Assembly: GCA_945870425.1 (NCBI GenBank)
Contig: CAMBSD010000015.1
Location: 25,330-89,329, forward strand
Direction of reading: 5' to 3'
DNA length: 64,000 nucleotides
Source: Chitinophaga pinensis
Lineage (GTDB): Bacteria; Bacteroidota; Bacteroidia; UKL13-3
The notes below the pieces were generated by a model. That model was not told the DNA's origin and made no database searches. It saw nothing but the letters and a program-made list of their open reading frames with translations. Shown here in pieces: positions 18,042-26,764 of the stretch. A program made the position numbers and the translations under genes. The stretch's first letter is position 1. Every line of letters begins with the position of its first letter.

Positions 18042-20411
18042 ATGAATAAAATTACAATATGGAGCATATTGTTAGTTTTCACAATTTTGACATCTGCAAG
18101 TTTTGCTCAGAATTTTCGTCTATTTGACAAAACAACCAATCAAACAATATCAGGTTTTACTTATAGCAAAGGCAATGAAAACACCTATATTTTTTCACAC
18201 CCTGATTATACTAGTCTCACAAAAAAAATTGAGAATATAAAGGAGAACGAGAACATTGATATTTACCTTTATCCTTCAAGCTTAAAAATGGATGAAGTAG
18301 TCATTTCAGCAAATCGTTTTCAAGGAAACAATAAGGATGTTCCAAGACAAATACAGACCATAAGCCAAAGAAATATTAGGTTTCAAAACAGACAAAACAC
18401 AGCGGATTTATTAGAACAAAGTGGCAATGTATTTATACAAAAAAGCCAACAAGGAGGAGGTAGCCCCGTATTAAGGGGTTTTGAATCTAACAAGGTTCTT
18501 TTAGTAATTGATGGTATTAGAATGAACAATGCCATATACCGTGGTGGACACCTTCAAAATGCTTTGAGAATTGATCAAAACATGTTATCCAAAGCAGAAA
18601 TTCTCTTTGGTGGAGGAAGTGTTATTTATGGTAGTGACGCTCTTGGAGGTGTGATGTATTTTGAAACCATGAAGCCACAACTTAACAAAACAACTCATAA
18701 TTCTTATTACAGATATGGTTCTGTTAATAATGAGTCGACCTTCCATTACGATGTAAATGTAGGCTCTAAAAAGTGGGCTCAATTACTAAGTTTAACATAC
18801 AGTTCCTTCGGAGATTTGAAGCAAGGCAGCAATAAAGATAATGTAGACGGAGATACAATTTACCAGCGCAATTATTATGCTACGCGCATCAATAATAGAG
18901 ACACAATGACCAAAAACAATGACCCATTGGTTCAATTGGGCACAGCCTATTACCAATATGACGCCATGTACAAAGCACTCTATCAAGCAAAGGAAACACA
19001 ACAACATATATTTAATTTCCAAATCTCTAATACAGGTAATGTGCCTAGATACGATAGATTGAATGAATGGAAAGGAAAAAACTACCGCAGTGCTGAATGG
19101 TATTATGGACCAGAGTTAAGAACACTAGCATCCTATCAACTAAATACTGTGCTTAATAAAAAATTGGCTGACAAGTATAAACTTACACTAGCATATCAAT
19201 ACATAGAAGAAAGTAGGAATGATAGAAACTGGCAGGCCTCTGTTTTAAACAAACGTAATGAGGCAGTAAATTTAGTGTCACTTAATTTGGATGTTCTTAA
19301 ATCAATAAAACAAAACAATAATTCCAACCATGAAATAAGATATGGTATAGATGGACAATACAATTATGTTAAATCAACAGCAAATGGTGTAAATATAAAT
19401 ACAGACTCTAACTCAGCTATTTCAACACGCTACCCAGATGGCGGTAGTACCATGAACTATTTGGCAGCCTTTATAAGTCACTCATGGGAAATGGGCAAAA
19501 AGTTTGTTATCAGCGATGGATTGCGATTTAATTATGTAGGCTTGAATTCCACATTTAATGATAAAACTTTTTATCCATTCTTGGGCAATACCCTTACTCA
19601 AAGCAACACGGCTTTAAACGGCAAATTAGGTGCTGTTTACAATCCCATTAAACAACTTAAACTATATGCTAATGCTTCCACCGCATTTAGAGCTCCCAAT
19701 CTAGATGATATTAATAAGGTATTCGATAGTAAAGCTGGAGATGCTCTAATCACTCCAAATCCAGATTTGAAACCAGAAAGAACCAATAACTTCGAACTAG
19801 GGTTTAGTGCTTTGATACATAATAAGGTGAAATTGGATGCTTCAATCTATTATACCCAAATACAAGATGTTATAACAATGCTACCTAGCAAACTAAATGG
19901 TTTGGATTCTGCTGTGTATAATGATAAAAACACCAAAGTATTCAGTTATCAAAATGCGCAAAAAGGCTACATCTATGGATATAGCTTACAAGTTGCTGCT
20001 GATGTTTTACAAAATGTATCTTTCAATTCAAGCCTAAACTACACTTATGGAAGAATTAAAATGGGTAATAATGAATCTCCATTAGACCATATCCCACCCA
20101 TGTTTGGCAGAACAGCCATCACCTACCATCTAAAAAAACTATCTATAGAAGTTAGTTCACTTTACAATGGTTGGAAGCGTATTGAAGATTATAATTTAGC
20201 CGGTGAGGACAACCAAGTATACGCCACACCAAAAGGTTCTCCAGCTTGGTATACCTTAAACTTAAAATCCCAATATACGATTGATAAAAAGGGAAGAACC
20301 CAATTGCAATTAGGTATTGACAATATAATGGATACTCAATACCGTGTTTTTGCCTCAGGCGTAAGCGCTTCAGGCAGAAACCTATGGGTATGTTTCAGAG
20401 TGAAAATATAG
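18042..20411 (+). CDS. TonB-dependent outer-membrane receptor, heme/hemoglobin type
   Basis: 789 residues with a signal peptide (cleavage about residue 22, SFAQ-NF). After a short N-terminal extension comes the plug: MDEVVISANRF at about 85, SPVLRGFESNKVLLVIDG near 141, RMNNAIYRGGHLQNALRIDQ near 160, and GSDALGGVMYFE near 195. The rest is a 22-strand barrel with a C-terminal aromatic strand (LWVCFRVKI). FRAPNLDD near 548 and the plug wording resemble HmuR/hemoglobin-receptor proteins. Substrate assignment to heme is inferred by similarity only; no heme-handling gene lies beside it. The small Cys-containing gene upstream is probably in the same transcript. Confidence 0.9.
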   Translation: MNKITIWSILLVFTILTSASFAQNFRLFDKTTNQTISGFTYSKGNENTYIFSHPDYTSLTKKIENIKENENIDIYLYPSSLKMDEVVISANRFQGNNKDVPRQIQTISQRNIRFQNRQNTADLLEQSGNVFIQKSQQGGGSPVLRGFESNKVLLVIDGIRMNNAIYRGGHLQNALRIDQNMLSKAEILFGGGSVIYGSDALGGVMYFETMKPQLNKTTHNSYYRYGSVNNESTFHYDVNVGSKKWAQLLSLTYSSFGDLKQGSNKDNVDGDTIYQRNYYATRINNRDTMTKNNDPLVQLGTAYYQYDAMYKALYQAKETQQHIFNFQISNTGNVPRYDRLNEWKGKNYRSAEWYYGPELRTLASYQLNTVLNKKLADKYKLTLAYQYIEESRNDRNWQASVLNKRNEAVNLVSLNLDVLKSIKQNNNSNHEIRYGIDGQYNYVKSTANGVNINTDSNSAISTRYPDGGSTMNYLAAFISHSWEMGKKFVISDGLRFNYVGLNSTFNDKTFYPFLGNTLTQSNTALNGKLGAVYNPIKQLKLYANASTAFRAPNLDDINKVFDSKAGDALITPNPDLKPERTNNFELGFSALIHNKVKLDASIYYTQIQDVITMLPSKLNGLDSAVYNDKNTKVFSYQNAQKGYIYGYSLQVAADVLQNVSFNSSLNYTYGRIKMGNNESPLDHIPPMFGRTAITYHLKKLSIEVSSLYNGWKRIEDYNLAGEDNQVYATPKGSPAWYTLNLKSQYTIDKKGRTQLQLGIDNIMDTQYRVFASGVSASGRNLWVCFRVKI

Positions 20412-20422
20412 TTTTTTGACAT

Positions 20423-20464
20423 AAACAGAAGCAACGAAAAATGTTTTCGATGCTTCTGTTTATT
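20423..20464 (+). terminator. Terminator after the heme-type TonB receptor
   Basis: Nested stems AAACAGAAGCA/TGCTTCTGTTT and CGAAAA/TTTTCG lie 12 bp after the stop and are followed by an AT-rich tail. Confidence 0.75.
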
Positions 20465-20489
20465 ATTCCAATTCCATCTCTAGAAGCTA

Positions 20490-20497
20490 TATATTTG
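20490..20497 (+). promoter_or_regulatory. Candidate Bacteroidota -7 element (TATATTTG)
   Basis: An exact TAnnTTTG match lies 17 bp before the prohibitin-like start and after the previous terminator. A clear -33 element was not seen. Confidence 0.35.
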
Positions 20498-20513
20498 CTC
20501 AAAATATAAAACT

Positions 20514-21413
20514 ATGTTTCTTATTATTATCGGTTTGGTATTGCTTGCAGTGTCAAGCGCTATCAACAAAAACAATCCCCTTACTCAATTTGTAACTGCT
20601 GCTCGTTTGGCTTCTATTGCAATTATTATTGCTGGTGTCGTATCTTCTTGTTTCAAACAAATTGATGCAGGTCAAATAGGTGTAAAATCGCTTTTCGGTA
20701 AGATAGATGACGATATTCTAACCAGTGGTTTAAGTTTCATCAACCCTATGGTAGAGGTAAAAACCATCGACACCAAAACACAAAACTATACCATGAGTGG
20801 TATTCACGATGAAGGACAAAAAGCAGGTGATGATGCTATCAGAGTGCTAACTGCAGACGGACTTGAGGTAACAATCGACCTTACTGTTCTTTATCGCGTA
20901 GTGCCAACAGAAGCACCTCGCTTGTTGAAGGAAACTGGTTTAGACTACAATGATAAAATTGTTCGTCCATTGACTAGAACCAAAATCAGAGACAATTCAG
21001 TTTACTATGATGCTGTTTCATTGTATTCAGTAAAACGTGATGAATTTCAAACACGTATTTTCAATAGTATTGAGAAAGATTTTAAAAACCGTGGTTTGAT
21101 ATTGGAGCAATTATTGGTTCGTAATATCACCCTTCCAGCATCCGTAAAAGCTACTATTGAGTCAAAAATAAATGCAGAGCAAGATGCGCAGAAAATGCAG
21201 TTTGTATTGCAAAAAGAAAAGCAAGAAGCTGAACGTAAACGAGTGGAAGCGCAAGGTATTGCAGACTACCAACGTATTATTTCAACTGGTCTTAGCGACA
21301 AACAATTGCAGTACGAAAGTATCAAAGCCAATTTAGAATTAGCCAAATCGCCTAATGCTAAAATCATTGTTTTGGGTAAAGGAAACAACCCCATGATTAT
21401 TGATGGGAAATAG
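20514..21413 (+). CDS. Prohibitin-like SPFH membrane protein
   Basis: 299 residues. Two hydrophobic stretches lie at the N-terminus (about 1-18 and 33-48), followed by an SPFH domain: IDAGQIGVKSLFGKIDDDIL, GLSFINPMVEVKTID and then TADGLEVTIDLTVLYRVVP. A helical segment (about 210-260) rich in Gln/Glu/Lys follows and ends with NAKIIVLGKGNNPMII. This is closest to the prohibitin subgroup, which forms membrane-associated rings that interact with AAA proteases such as FtsH. Partners are not encoded nearby. It is monocistronic. Confidence 0.9.
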   Translation: MFLIIIGLVLLAVSSAINKNNPLTQFVTAARLASIAIIIAGVVSSCFKQIDAGQIGVKSLFGKIDDDILTSGLSFINPMVEVKTIDTKTQNYTMSGIHDEGQKAGDDAIRVLTADGLEVTIDLTVLYRVVPTEAPRLLKETGLDYNDKIVRPLTRTKIRDNSVYYDAVSLYSVKRDEFQTRIFNSIEKDFKNRGLILEQLLVRNITLPASVKATIESKINAEQDAQKMQFVLQKEKQEAERKRVEAQGIADYQRIISTGLSDKQLQYESIKANLELAKSPNAKIIVLGKGNNPMIIDGK

Positions 21414-21448
21414 TTGCAAAAACTATTTTATGAGAATGTTATACTGAT

Positions 21449-21510
21449 ATGTCGGGAATTGCTTCCCGACATATTTTTTGCTTTTTAATAGCCGGGTGGT
21501 AACACCCGAC
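21449..21510. repeat. Two-hairpin palindromic unit, copy 1
   Basis: Hairpin A is at 21449-21472 (10-bp perfect stem) and hairpin B at 21493-21508 (6-bp stem). The A-to-B start distance is 44 bp, the same as in copy 2. Confidence 0.8.
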
Positions 21511-21733
21511 TGCACTATAAGACTATCCGTTGTTGTGTCTCCCGACCAACAACAAAGTTGGAAGATGGCACGAGCGACCTACGCCAAACCTTCACACAAC
21601 GCTCGCGCCAGCATGGGGAGCGGATGCTTGCACCAGCATTGGTAAAAGACTAATAGCTAACTGAAATAGTAAAGCCATTTTCTGATTTTAATTTCTCAAT
21701 GTCAGCTTGATAGCCTTTAATAATATTACCGTG

Positions 21734-21793
21734 ATGTCAGGAATTGCTTCCCGGCATTTTTTATGATTAATACAGTTGGGGGGGGTAACACCC
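21734..21793. repeat. Two-hairpin palindromic unit, copy 2 (degraded)
   Basis: Hairpin A at 21734-21757 has compensating-type changes (TCAGG/CCGGC). Hairpin B at 21778-21793 has lost its left arm to a G8 run, while the right half TAACACCCGACTGCAC is intact. Confidence 0.7.
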
Positions 21794-21837
21794 GACTGCA
21801 CCATAATTCACACATTTGCAAATTTTCACATACACAT

Positions 21838-24510
21838 TTAAGCTTTCCCCATCCTCTCCGTTCCAAAGTCAATTATTTTGTCAATAAACTCATAAGGTTT
21901 ATAGCCGTTCAGAGCGCATTGGTGAAAGATAGCCGTAGCGGGTGTCATGCCCGGCAAAGAGTTAATTTCTATAATCACCACCTCTACTTTGTTCTTATCA
22001 AAAATCTTCACAAAGGCATCAATACGGCAATAGCCTTCTACATTCAAGACTTTGGCAGTTTTCTTCAATTCATCTTGCACCTTTTTGCTTATCTCTTGTT
22101 GGGCTTTGGCATTTTTGCTAAAACGGCTTGGCGTTATGTTTTGCCCTTGTCCTGCTAAGAATTTCTCCTCTAATGAAAGTATTTCGCCTTCTGCCAAGGT
22201 TTCGCTTGGCTCAAACATTTCATATTGTAGTTTGCCTTTTTTGAAGTATGTAAGCAAACCCCCAGTTACTTCTAAAAAGTGTTTGGCATTGCCTTTCTCT
22301 ACAAACTTTTCAACCAAGAAATAGGCTTTTCTTGGAAACTCTTCTTTGGGTTTTAGTCCTAGTTTTTCACTTAATAATGCATCCATTAAATCAGCCGATC
22401 TAAAAACCCCTTCAGCATAATTAATCAAATCATCTTGGATCTTTATTTTCTTCACAGCACTACTACAGCCATCGTCAGCAGGCTTGGCAATTAATGGGTA
22501 GCCTATTTTCTCAACTTGTTTAATCACTGCTGCTTTGTCTTTCTTCCACTTATCCATATGCACCAGCATGTGTTCTGCTACACGAATACCATTTTTCTTC
22601 AGCAGCTCGTTGGTGTCGTATTTATTAATGGTTATTTTAGAACTATCTACCCCACTGCCATTAAATGGTATTTTTAGTTTTATCAATTCTTTCTGCACCG
22701 TTCCGTCTTCACCTGGTCTGCCGTGTAGGGCAATAAACACCGCATCAGTCATCTTTGCCAGTTCTTTGTAGCTTATTTCCTTAGGGGCAAACAAGGCTTG
22801 GGTATTTCCATATTTCTTCAAAAGTGTTTCGCACTCTTTGCTTATCTTTTTGATGATGGGCGATACTTTGTAATGCAATACTTTTTCTTTGATATCATCG
22901 GCATTGTCTTTCAACATCACATTGATAGGCAAAGTGTATAGCTTATGGTGCTTGTCATCACCTGTAACAAATACTGGAAAAGGCTGGTACTTGCTAGATG
23001 AAGCAAATTTCTCATAGATATTTCTTCCACTCTCCACTGAGATGTGTCTTTCTGTAGAATAACCACCCATAAACACAGCCACTCGTTTTTTAGTGTTTGT
23101 TTTATTTTGGTTGGAAGCAATTTTATTATCAAGGTGTTTTAATAATGCATCGTGATGAAAATGTACCACCTGTGATTTAGCCCTATCAGCAATGGAGGTG
23201 CGAATGATATAGGTTAAAAACTGTGAAGGATTTAGTCCAATCTCGGCCGCTTGATGAAAGAAGAAAGAGCTTGGCATCATACCACTGGTTGTATTTGGAT
23301 CATTTAAGAAAATCTTACCTCCAGTGTTTATAAAACCATCAATGCGGGCATATACATGAAAATTGAAATAAGTAAACAAATCCTGACAAGCTTTTCTAAT
23401 CTCGTCAATCTTCTTTTCTTCAATATCTATGGGTGTTACTTTTCTGCTGAGGCCAGGAAGATATTTGCTTCTGTAGTCATACACCTCTTTGCCCTTAACA
23501 ATCTCGGTTGGAGGCAAGGCAACAGCAGTTCCATCTTCGTTTTTCAATACGATACAACTAAATTCCCTTCCTTCAATAAAACTCTCGATTAAGCATTCAG
23601 TTTCACTATATATACTTTCAAGTTTTATGGTTGATTCCCCTTTTGATTTTTTATTAAAAATTGCATCAAACAAATCCCATAAATCATCAGGATTATAAAT
23701 GATCTCACCCCTACAGATGGCTGGCAATCCTATGCCTTCTTTCACATCCGTAATCTTTTGAATGAATTGAGTTTTGCCTTTTTCATCTAAAGCTATCCAT
23801 TCTTTTGATGAAATTTCTTGAATAAAAAATGCCTTTTGTACAGCCAATTCAAATTCATCATAATTATCTTTAGAAATTACACTAACACCAACAGAACTGC
23901 CTTGGTTTGCGGGCTTCACAACAAATGGTAGTCCCACTTCTTTTTTGGCCGTTTTGAAAGTCTCTTTTAAGTTATTAAGAGAAGATTTATCAAATGAAAA
24001 CCATTTGGGTATATGCATGCCTGCAGCTTGCATCCATTGTTTTTGCAAACGTTTGTTCATGCCTAAAGCACTAGGTAATATGCCACTTCCCGTGTATGGA
24101 ATATCCATAAATTCAAGTAGGCCTTGAATGCTTCCATCTTCTCCATTAGCACCATGTAAGGCCAAGAAAGCAAAATCAATCATGTCTTTTAGGTCTTCAG
24201 CTTTAATGATTTTACCCAAACCTCTTAATAGAGATTTGCCATTGTCTTTATGCGCATCAGCAATATTTTCAGCATAAATCTGAATACCGTGTTTTTGTTT
24301 TTTTGTAGCAGAAACAGGCGGATAAAAATCTCTGATGGAGCCTTTGTAAATAAAATGCCAATCGAGCAGAATAAAATTATTAAAACTATCTACAAATATA
24401 GGAATAGCTTCAAAAAGCGTTTTGTCTAAATTGTCGTAAACAGTGCGTCCACCAGCAAAACTCACCTCACGCTCGCGGCTATTGCCACCAAAAAAAATTC
24501 CTACTTTCAT
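21838..24510 (-). CDS. ddl: Tandem (two-module) D-alanine--D-alanine ligase-like fusion protein
   Basis: 890 residues, about 2.5 times a normal Ddl (300-370). Module 1 (about 1-455) has GIFFGGNSREREVSFAGG, FLALHGANGEDGSIQG, YTGSGILPSALGMNKRLQ, KPANQGSSVGVSV, YARIDGF and LNDPNTTSGMMPSSFFFH. Module 2 (about 458-890) has VAVFMGGYSTERHISVESG, FIALHGRPGEDGTVQ, FNGSGVDSSKITINKYD, KPADDGCSSAV, YCRIDAFV and IEINSLPGMTPATAIFH. Ddl joins two D-Ala with ATP for peptidoglycan precursors. In module 1 the family LNEINT is LNDPNT; in module 2 the GSSVGV lid is GCSSAV. The two modules may therefore have split roles or one may be regulatory. The gene is alone. A sequencing-error fusion is unlikely because the frame is continuous with only one Ddl-type start. 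Confidence 0.9.
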   Translation of the reverse strand: MKVGIFFGGNSREREVSFAGGRTVYDNLDKTLFEAIPIFVDSFNNFILLDWHFIYKGSIRDFYPPVSATKKQKHGIQIYAENIADAHKDNGKSLLRGLGKIIKAEDLKDMIDFAFLALHGANGEDGSIQGLLEFMDIPYTGSGILPSALGMNKRLQKQWMQAAGMHIPKWFSFDKSSLNNLKETFKTAKKEVGLPFVVKPANQGSSVGVSVISKDNYDEFELAVQKAFFIQEISSKEWIALDEKGKTQFIQKITDVKEGIGLPAICRGEIIYNPDDLWDLFDAIFNKKSKGESTIKLESIYSETECLIESFIEGREFSCIVLKNEDGTAVALPPTEIVKGKEVYDYRSKYLPGLSRKVTPIDIEEKKIDEIRKACQDLFTYFNFHVYARIDGFINTGGKIFLNDPNTTSGMMPSSFFFHQAAEIGLNPSQFLTYIIRTSIADRAKSQVVHFHHDALLKHLDNKIASNQNKTNTKKRVAVFMGGYSTERHISVESGRNIYEKFASSSKYQPFPVFVTGDDKHHKLYTLPINVMLKDNADDIKEKVLHYKVSPIIKKISKECETLLKKYGNTQALFAPKEISYKELAKMTDAVFIALHGRPGEDGTVQKELIKLKIPFNGSGVDSSKITINKYDTNELLKKNGIRVAEHMLVHMDKWKKDKAAVIKQVEKIGYPLIAKPADDGCSSAVKKIKIQDDLINYAEGVFRSADLMDALLSEKLGLKPKEEFPRKAYFLVEKFVEKGNAKHFLEVTGGLLTYFKKGKLQYEMFEPSETLAEGEILSLEEKFLAGQGQNITPSRFSKNAKAQQEISKKVQDELKKTAKVLNVEGYCRIDAFVKIFDKNKVEVVIIEINSLPGMTPATAIFHQCALNGYKPYEFIDKIIDFGTERMGKA

Positions 24511-24609
24511 GATTTATTTTATTCTTTTCAAACCTAAATGAAATTATCCAATAATGTAAATGGCTTACTAAGATGTTTTGTTAGTATATCAATGAGTTGT
24601 ACACAATAC

Positions 24610-24617
24610 TATTTTTG
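24610..24617 (+). promoter_or_regulatory. Candidate -7 element (TATTTTTG) for the TlpA-like gene
   Basis: An exact TAnnTTTG match overlaps an in-frame GTG at 24617. That makes the GTG unlikely as a start and favours ATG 24674 with a signal peptide. Confidence 0.45.
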
Positions 24618-24673
24618 TGGCAAGACTTTTGTTTATTAAGATAAAATTTAAATTAGCAGAAAATTTAACCCTT

Positions 24674-25171
24674 ATGAAAAACCTAGTATTAGCATTAACA
24701 ATCAGCCTCTTCTCTTTAACTGCTATGGCACAAAACGGACAAACCATGCCCGACATTACACTTAAAACAATAAAAGGACAAACGGTTAATGTTAAAGATT
24801 ATTCGAAAAATGGAAAAATCACTGTGATTAGCTTTTGGGCAACATGGTGTAAACCTTGTATCAAAGAATTAGCCAATATAAACGAAGTGTTGGATGACTG
24901 GAAACAAAAATACGGTATCGAATTGGTGGCTGTATCTACTGACAATGCTAGAAACGTAATGAAAGTTAAACCTTTTGTTGATAGCCAAGGTTGGGAATTC
25001 GAATGTCTTTTGGACGTGAATGAAGATTTACGCAGAGCCATGAATACCAACTCAATTCCATTTACTGTGGTTTTGGATAAATCAGGAAAAATAGTTTATA
25101 CCCACACTGGATATATTGAAGGTGATGAGGTGGCTTTAGAAGAAAAATTAAAATCTTTAGCTGGAAAATAA
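24674..25171 (+). CDS. TlpA-like periplasmic thioredoxin
   Basis: 165 residues from ATG 24674. The signal peptide MKNLVLALTISLFSLTAMAQ gives cleavage at about residue 20. A redoxin domain carries the active site FWATWCKPC (Cys59 and Cys62). NSIPFTVVLDKSGKIVYTHT near the C-terminus holds the cis-Pro (IPFTVV). TlpA/ResA proteins reduce disulfides in the envelope, for example on apocytochromes. Its stop codon abuts, with no gap, the stop of the convergent lipoprotein gene, so the two transcripts must overlap at their 3' ends. Confidence 0.93.
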   Translation: MKNLVLALTISLFSLTAMAQNGQTMPDITLKTIKGQTVNVKDYSKNGKITVISFWATWCKPCIKELANINEVLDDWKQKYGIELVAVSTDNARNVMKVKPFVDSQGWEFECLLDVNEDLRRAMNTNSIPFTVVLDKSGKIVYTHTGYIEGDEVALEEKLKSLAGK

Positions 25172-25819
25172 TTAAGGGGTGAAGTTGAATTCATCCTTCA
25201 ACTCTTGATTTGTTTTGGTCAATACATTTACATCCATATTGATGTTTGAGTAAGGCCTATTATTCGTGCTATTCTTAGGCTGTTTTACGATCAATTCAGC
25301 CACATCCATACCCTTAATTACTTTACCAAAAACAGTGTAATTACCATCTAAATTGGCTTGTCCTGCTTTGTTCACCACAATGTAAAACTGAGAGCCGCTA
25401 GATGCTTTTGCAGCGTTGCCATCACGCGCAGCACCAACTGCCCCATAGGCATGCTTAAACAAAGAGGTGTTAATCTCGGCAGGGATTTTATAAGCAGGTC
25501 CACCTGTTCCATCATTGGTTGTATCTGCATCTTTTGAGTTTGGATCACCTCCTTGAATCACAAAATTAGTAACAATTCTATGAAAAGTTGTTCCATCAAG
25601 GTAGTTACTATCAGCCAATGCCAGGTAATTAGCACGATGTAGGGGCGTTTCTTTATTTAACCATAAATACATATTACCAAAACTCGTTTTTATCTCCAAT
25701 ATTTTCTGCTGACTGGCAGTATCAATGGGATTTGTAGTATTGTTTGAAGTGCTATCTTTAGAACAAGACGAAACAAGCAAAAAAGAAACAAAAGCAATGA
25801 ATAGAATATTTTTAACCAT
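25172..25819 (-). CDS. Lipoprotein cyclophilin-type peptidyl-prolyl isomerase
   Basis: 215 residues. The lipobox LLVSSC places the lipid-modified Cys at residue 19, followed by an Asn/Thr-rich linker and then a cyclophilin domain ([19 protein letters not shown] near 80-98, SGSQFYIVVNKAGQANLDG near 140, FGKVIKGMDVAELI near 165). It is the envelope counterpart of the cytoplasmic cyclophilin at 5486. It lies 17 bp downstream of rsmA on the same strand and is probably co-transcribed with it. Confidence 0.93.
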   Translation of the reverse strand: MVKNILFIAFVSFLLVSSCSKDSTSNNTTNPIDTASQQKILEIKTSFGNMYLWLNKETPLHRANYLALADSNYLDGTTFHRIVTNFVIQGGDPNSKDADTTNDGTGGPAYKIPAEINTSLFKHAYGAVGAARDGNAAKASSGSQFYIVVNKAGQANLDGNYTVFGKVIKGMDVAELIVKQPKNSTNNRPYSNINMDVNVLTKTNQELKDEFNFTP

Positions 25820-25836
25820 ATTTCAAATATGTAAAA

Positions 25837-26613
25837 TTATGATTGATTTGCAAGAATTAAATTGGTTAAATTGACAAAATCATCCACTGAAAGCTCTTCA
25901 GCCCTTCTGTCAATATAGTCTTTCAATATTTCATCACTGATATTAAATGAAGATAAACCATTGCGCAATTTCTTTCTTCTTTGGTTGAAAGCTGTCTTTA
26001 CTACTTGTCTGAATTTCTTTTCATCACAGGCAAGGGTAACTTCTTTTCGTATGAACCTTACCACGGCTGACTTAACCTTAGGAGGTGGAGTAAACACGTG
26101 TTCAGGAACAGTAATTAAATATTCAACATCAAAAAAAGCTTGAGTAATAACCGAAATAATGCCATAATCTTTTGTTCTTGGCTTGCCACATAAACGCTCA
26201 GCCACTTCTTTTTGGAACATACCTACCATCAATGGAATTTGTTCTTTACAATCAATCATCCTAAATATGATTTGGGATGAAATATTATAAGGGAAATTAC
26301 CTATCAAACTGAATTCGGATTTGAAATAATCTTTAAAATTTATTTGAAGAAAATCACCAAGGATTAGTCTTTCTTGAAGTGCTGGAAAATGCTCTTTTAA
26401 CCATTTCACTGATTCTAAATCTATGTCTATTGCCCAAGTTTGGAAGGATTCATTTTTCAAAAGATATTGTGTAAGCACACCCATACCAGGACCAACTTCC
26501 AGCACATTTTTGGTTGTGCACTTTTCGTTTAATGCATTGACAATTTCAAAAGCTATACTTTCATCATTTAAAAAATGTTGCCCAAGGTGTTTTTTTGCTC
26601 TTACTAATTCCAT
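25837..26613 (-). CDS. rsmA: 16S rRNA dimethyladenosine transferase
   Basis: 258 residues, the normal length for KsgA/RsmA. It uses SAM to dimethylate two adjacent adenines near the 3' end of 16S rRNA. The SAM site VLEVGPGMGVLTQYLL is at about residue 36, the catalytic NFPYNISSQI near 106, and QRRKKLRNGL near 210 is typical of the C-terminal domain. The start LVRAKKHLGQHFLND fits the family N-terminus exactly. Confidence 0.97.
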   Translation of the reverse strand: MELVRAKKHLGQHFLNDESIAFEIVNALNEKCTTKNVLEVGPGMGVLTQYLLKNESFQTWAIDIDLESVKWLKEHFPALQERLILGDFLQINFKDYFKSEFSLIGNFPYNISSQIIFRMIDCKEQIPLMVGMFQKEVAERLCGKPRTKDYGIISVITQAFFDVEYLITVPEHVFTPPPKVKSAVVRFIRKEVTLACDEKKFRQVVKTAFNQRRKKLRNGLSSFNISDEILKDYIDRRAEELSVDDFVNLTNLILANQS

Positions 26614-26764
26614 TACTTATTGCAAATAGAATGTATTTTGAGCAATTGTAAACATAAATATTTTAGCCTGAATCAATATTCATTAGAATTTCGAACCTAA
26701 AATTTGTGTGGAAATTAACCCAATATCACTTTTTTTTGATTCATATTTAAATCAAAATACACAT

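Larger units (their letters stand above)
21414..21837. other. 424-bp palindrome-rich spacer with two copies of a two-hairpin unit
   Basis: The spacer holds hairpin A (TGTCGGGAA-TTGC-TTCCCGACA) at 21449 and, mutated, at 21734. Each is followed 44 bp downstream by hairpin B (CGGGTG-GTAA-CACCCG at 21493; degraded, with a run of eight G, at about 21778). Both are followed by the shared ACTGCACYATAA. Between the pairs is a GC-richer stretch (about 21520-21640) with no reading frame. There is also a short minus-strand frame (21650-21730) that reads like the end of a lost gene. The first hairpin A lies 36 bp after the prohibitin-like stop and, with its T run, could terminate that gene. Confidence 0.7.

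Noticed and set aside
21763..22158. 131-residue plus-strand frame opposite the ligase gene
   Set aside because: It runs from the repeat spacer into the antisense of a clear ligase gene and has no family features.
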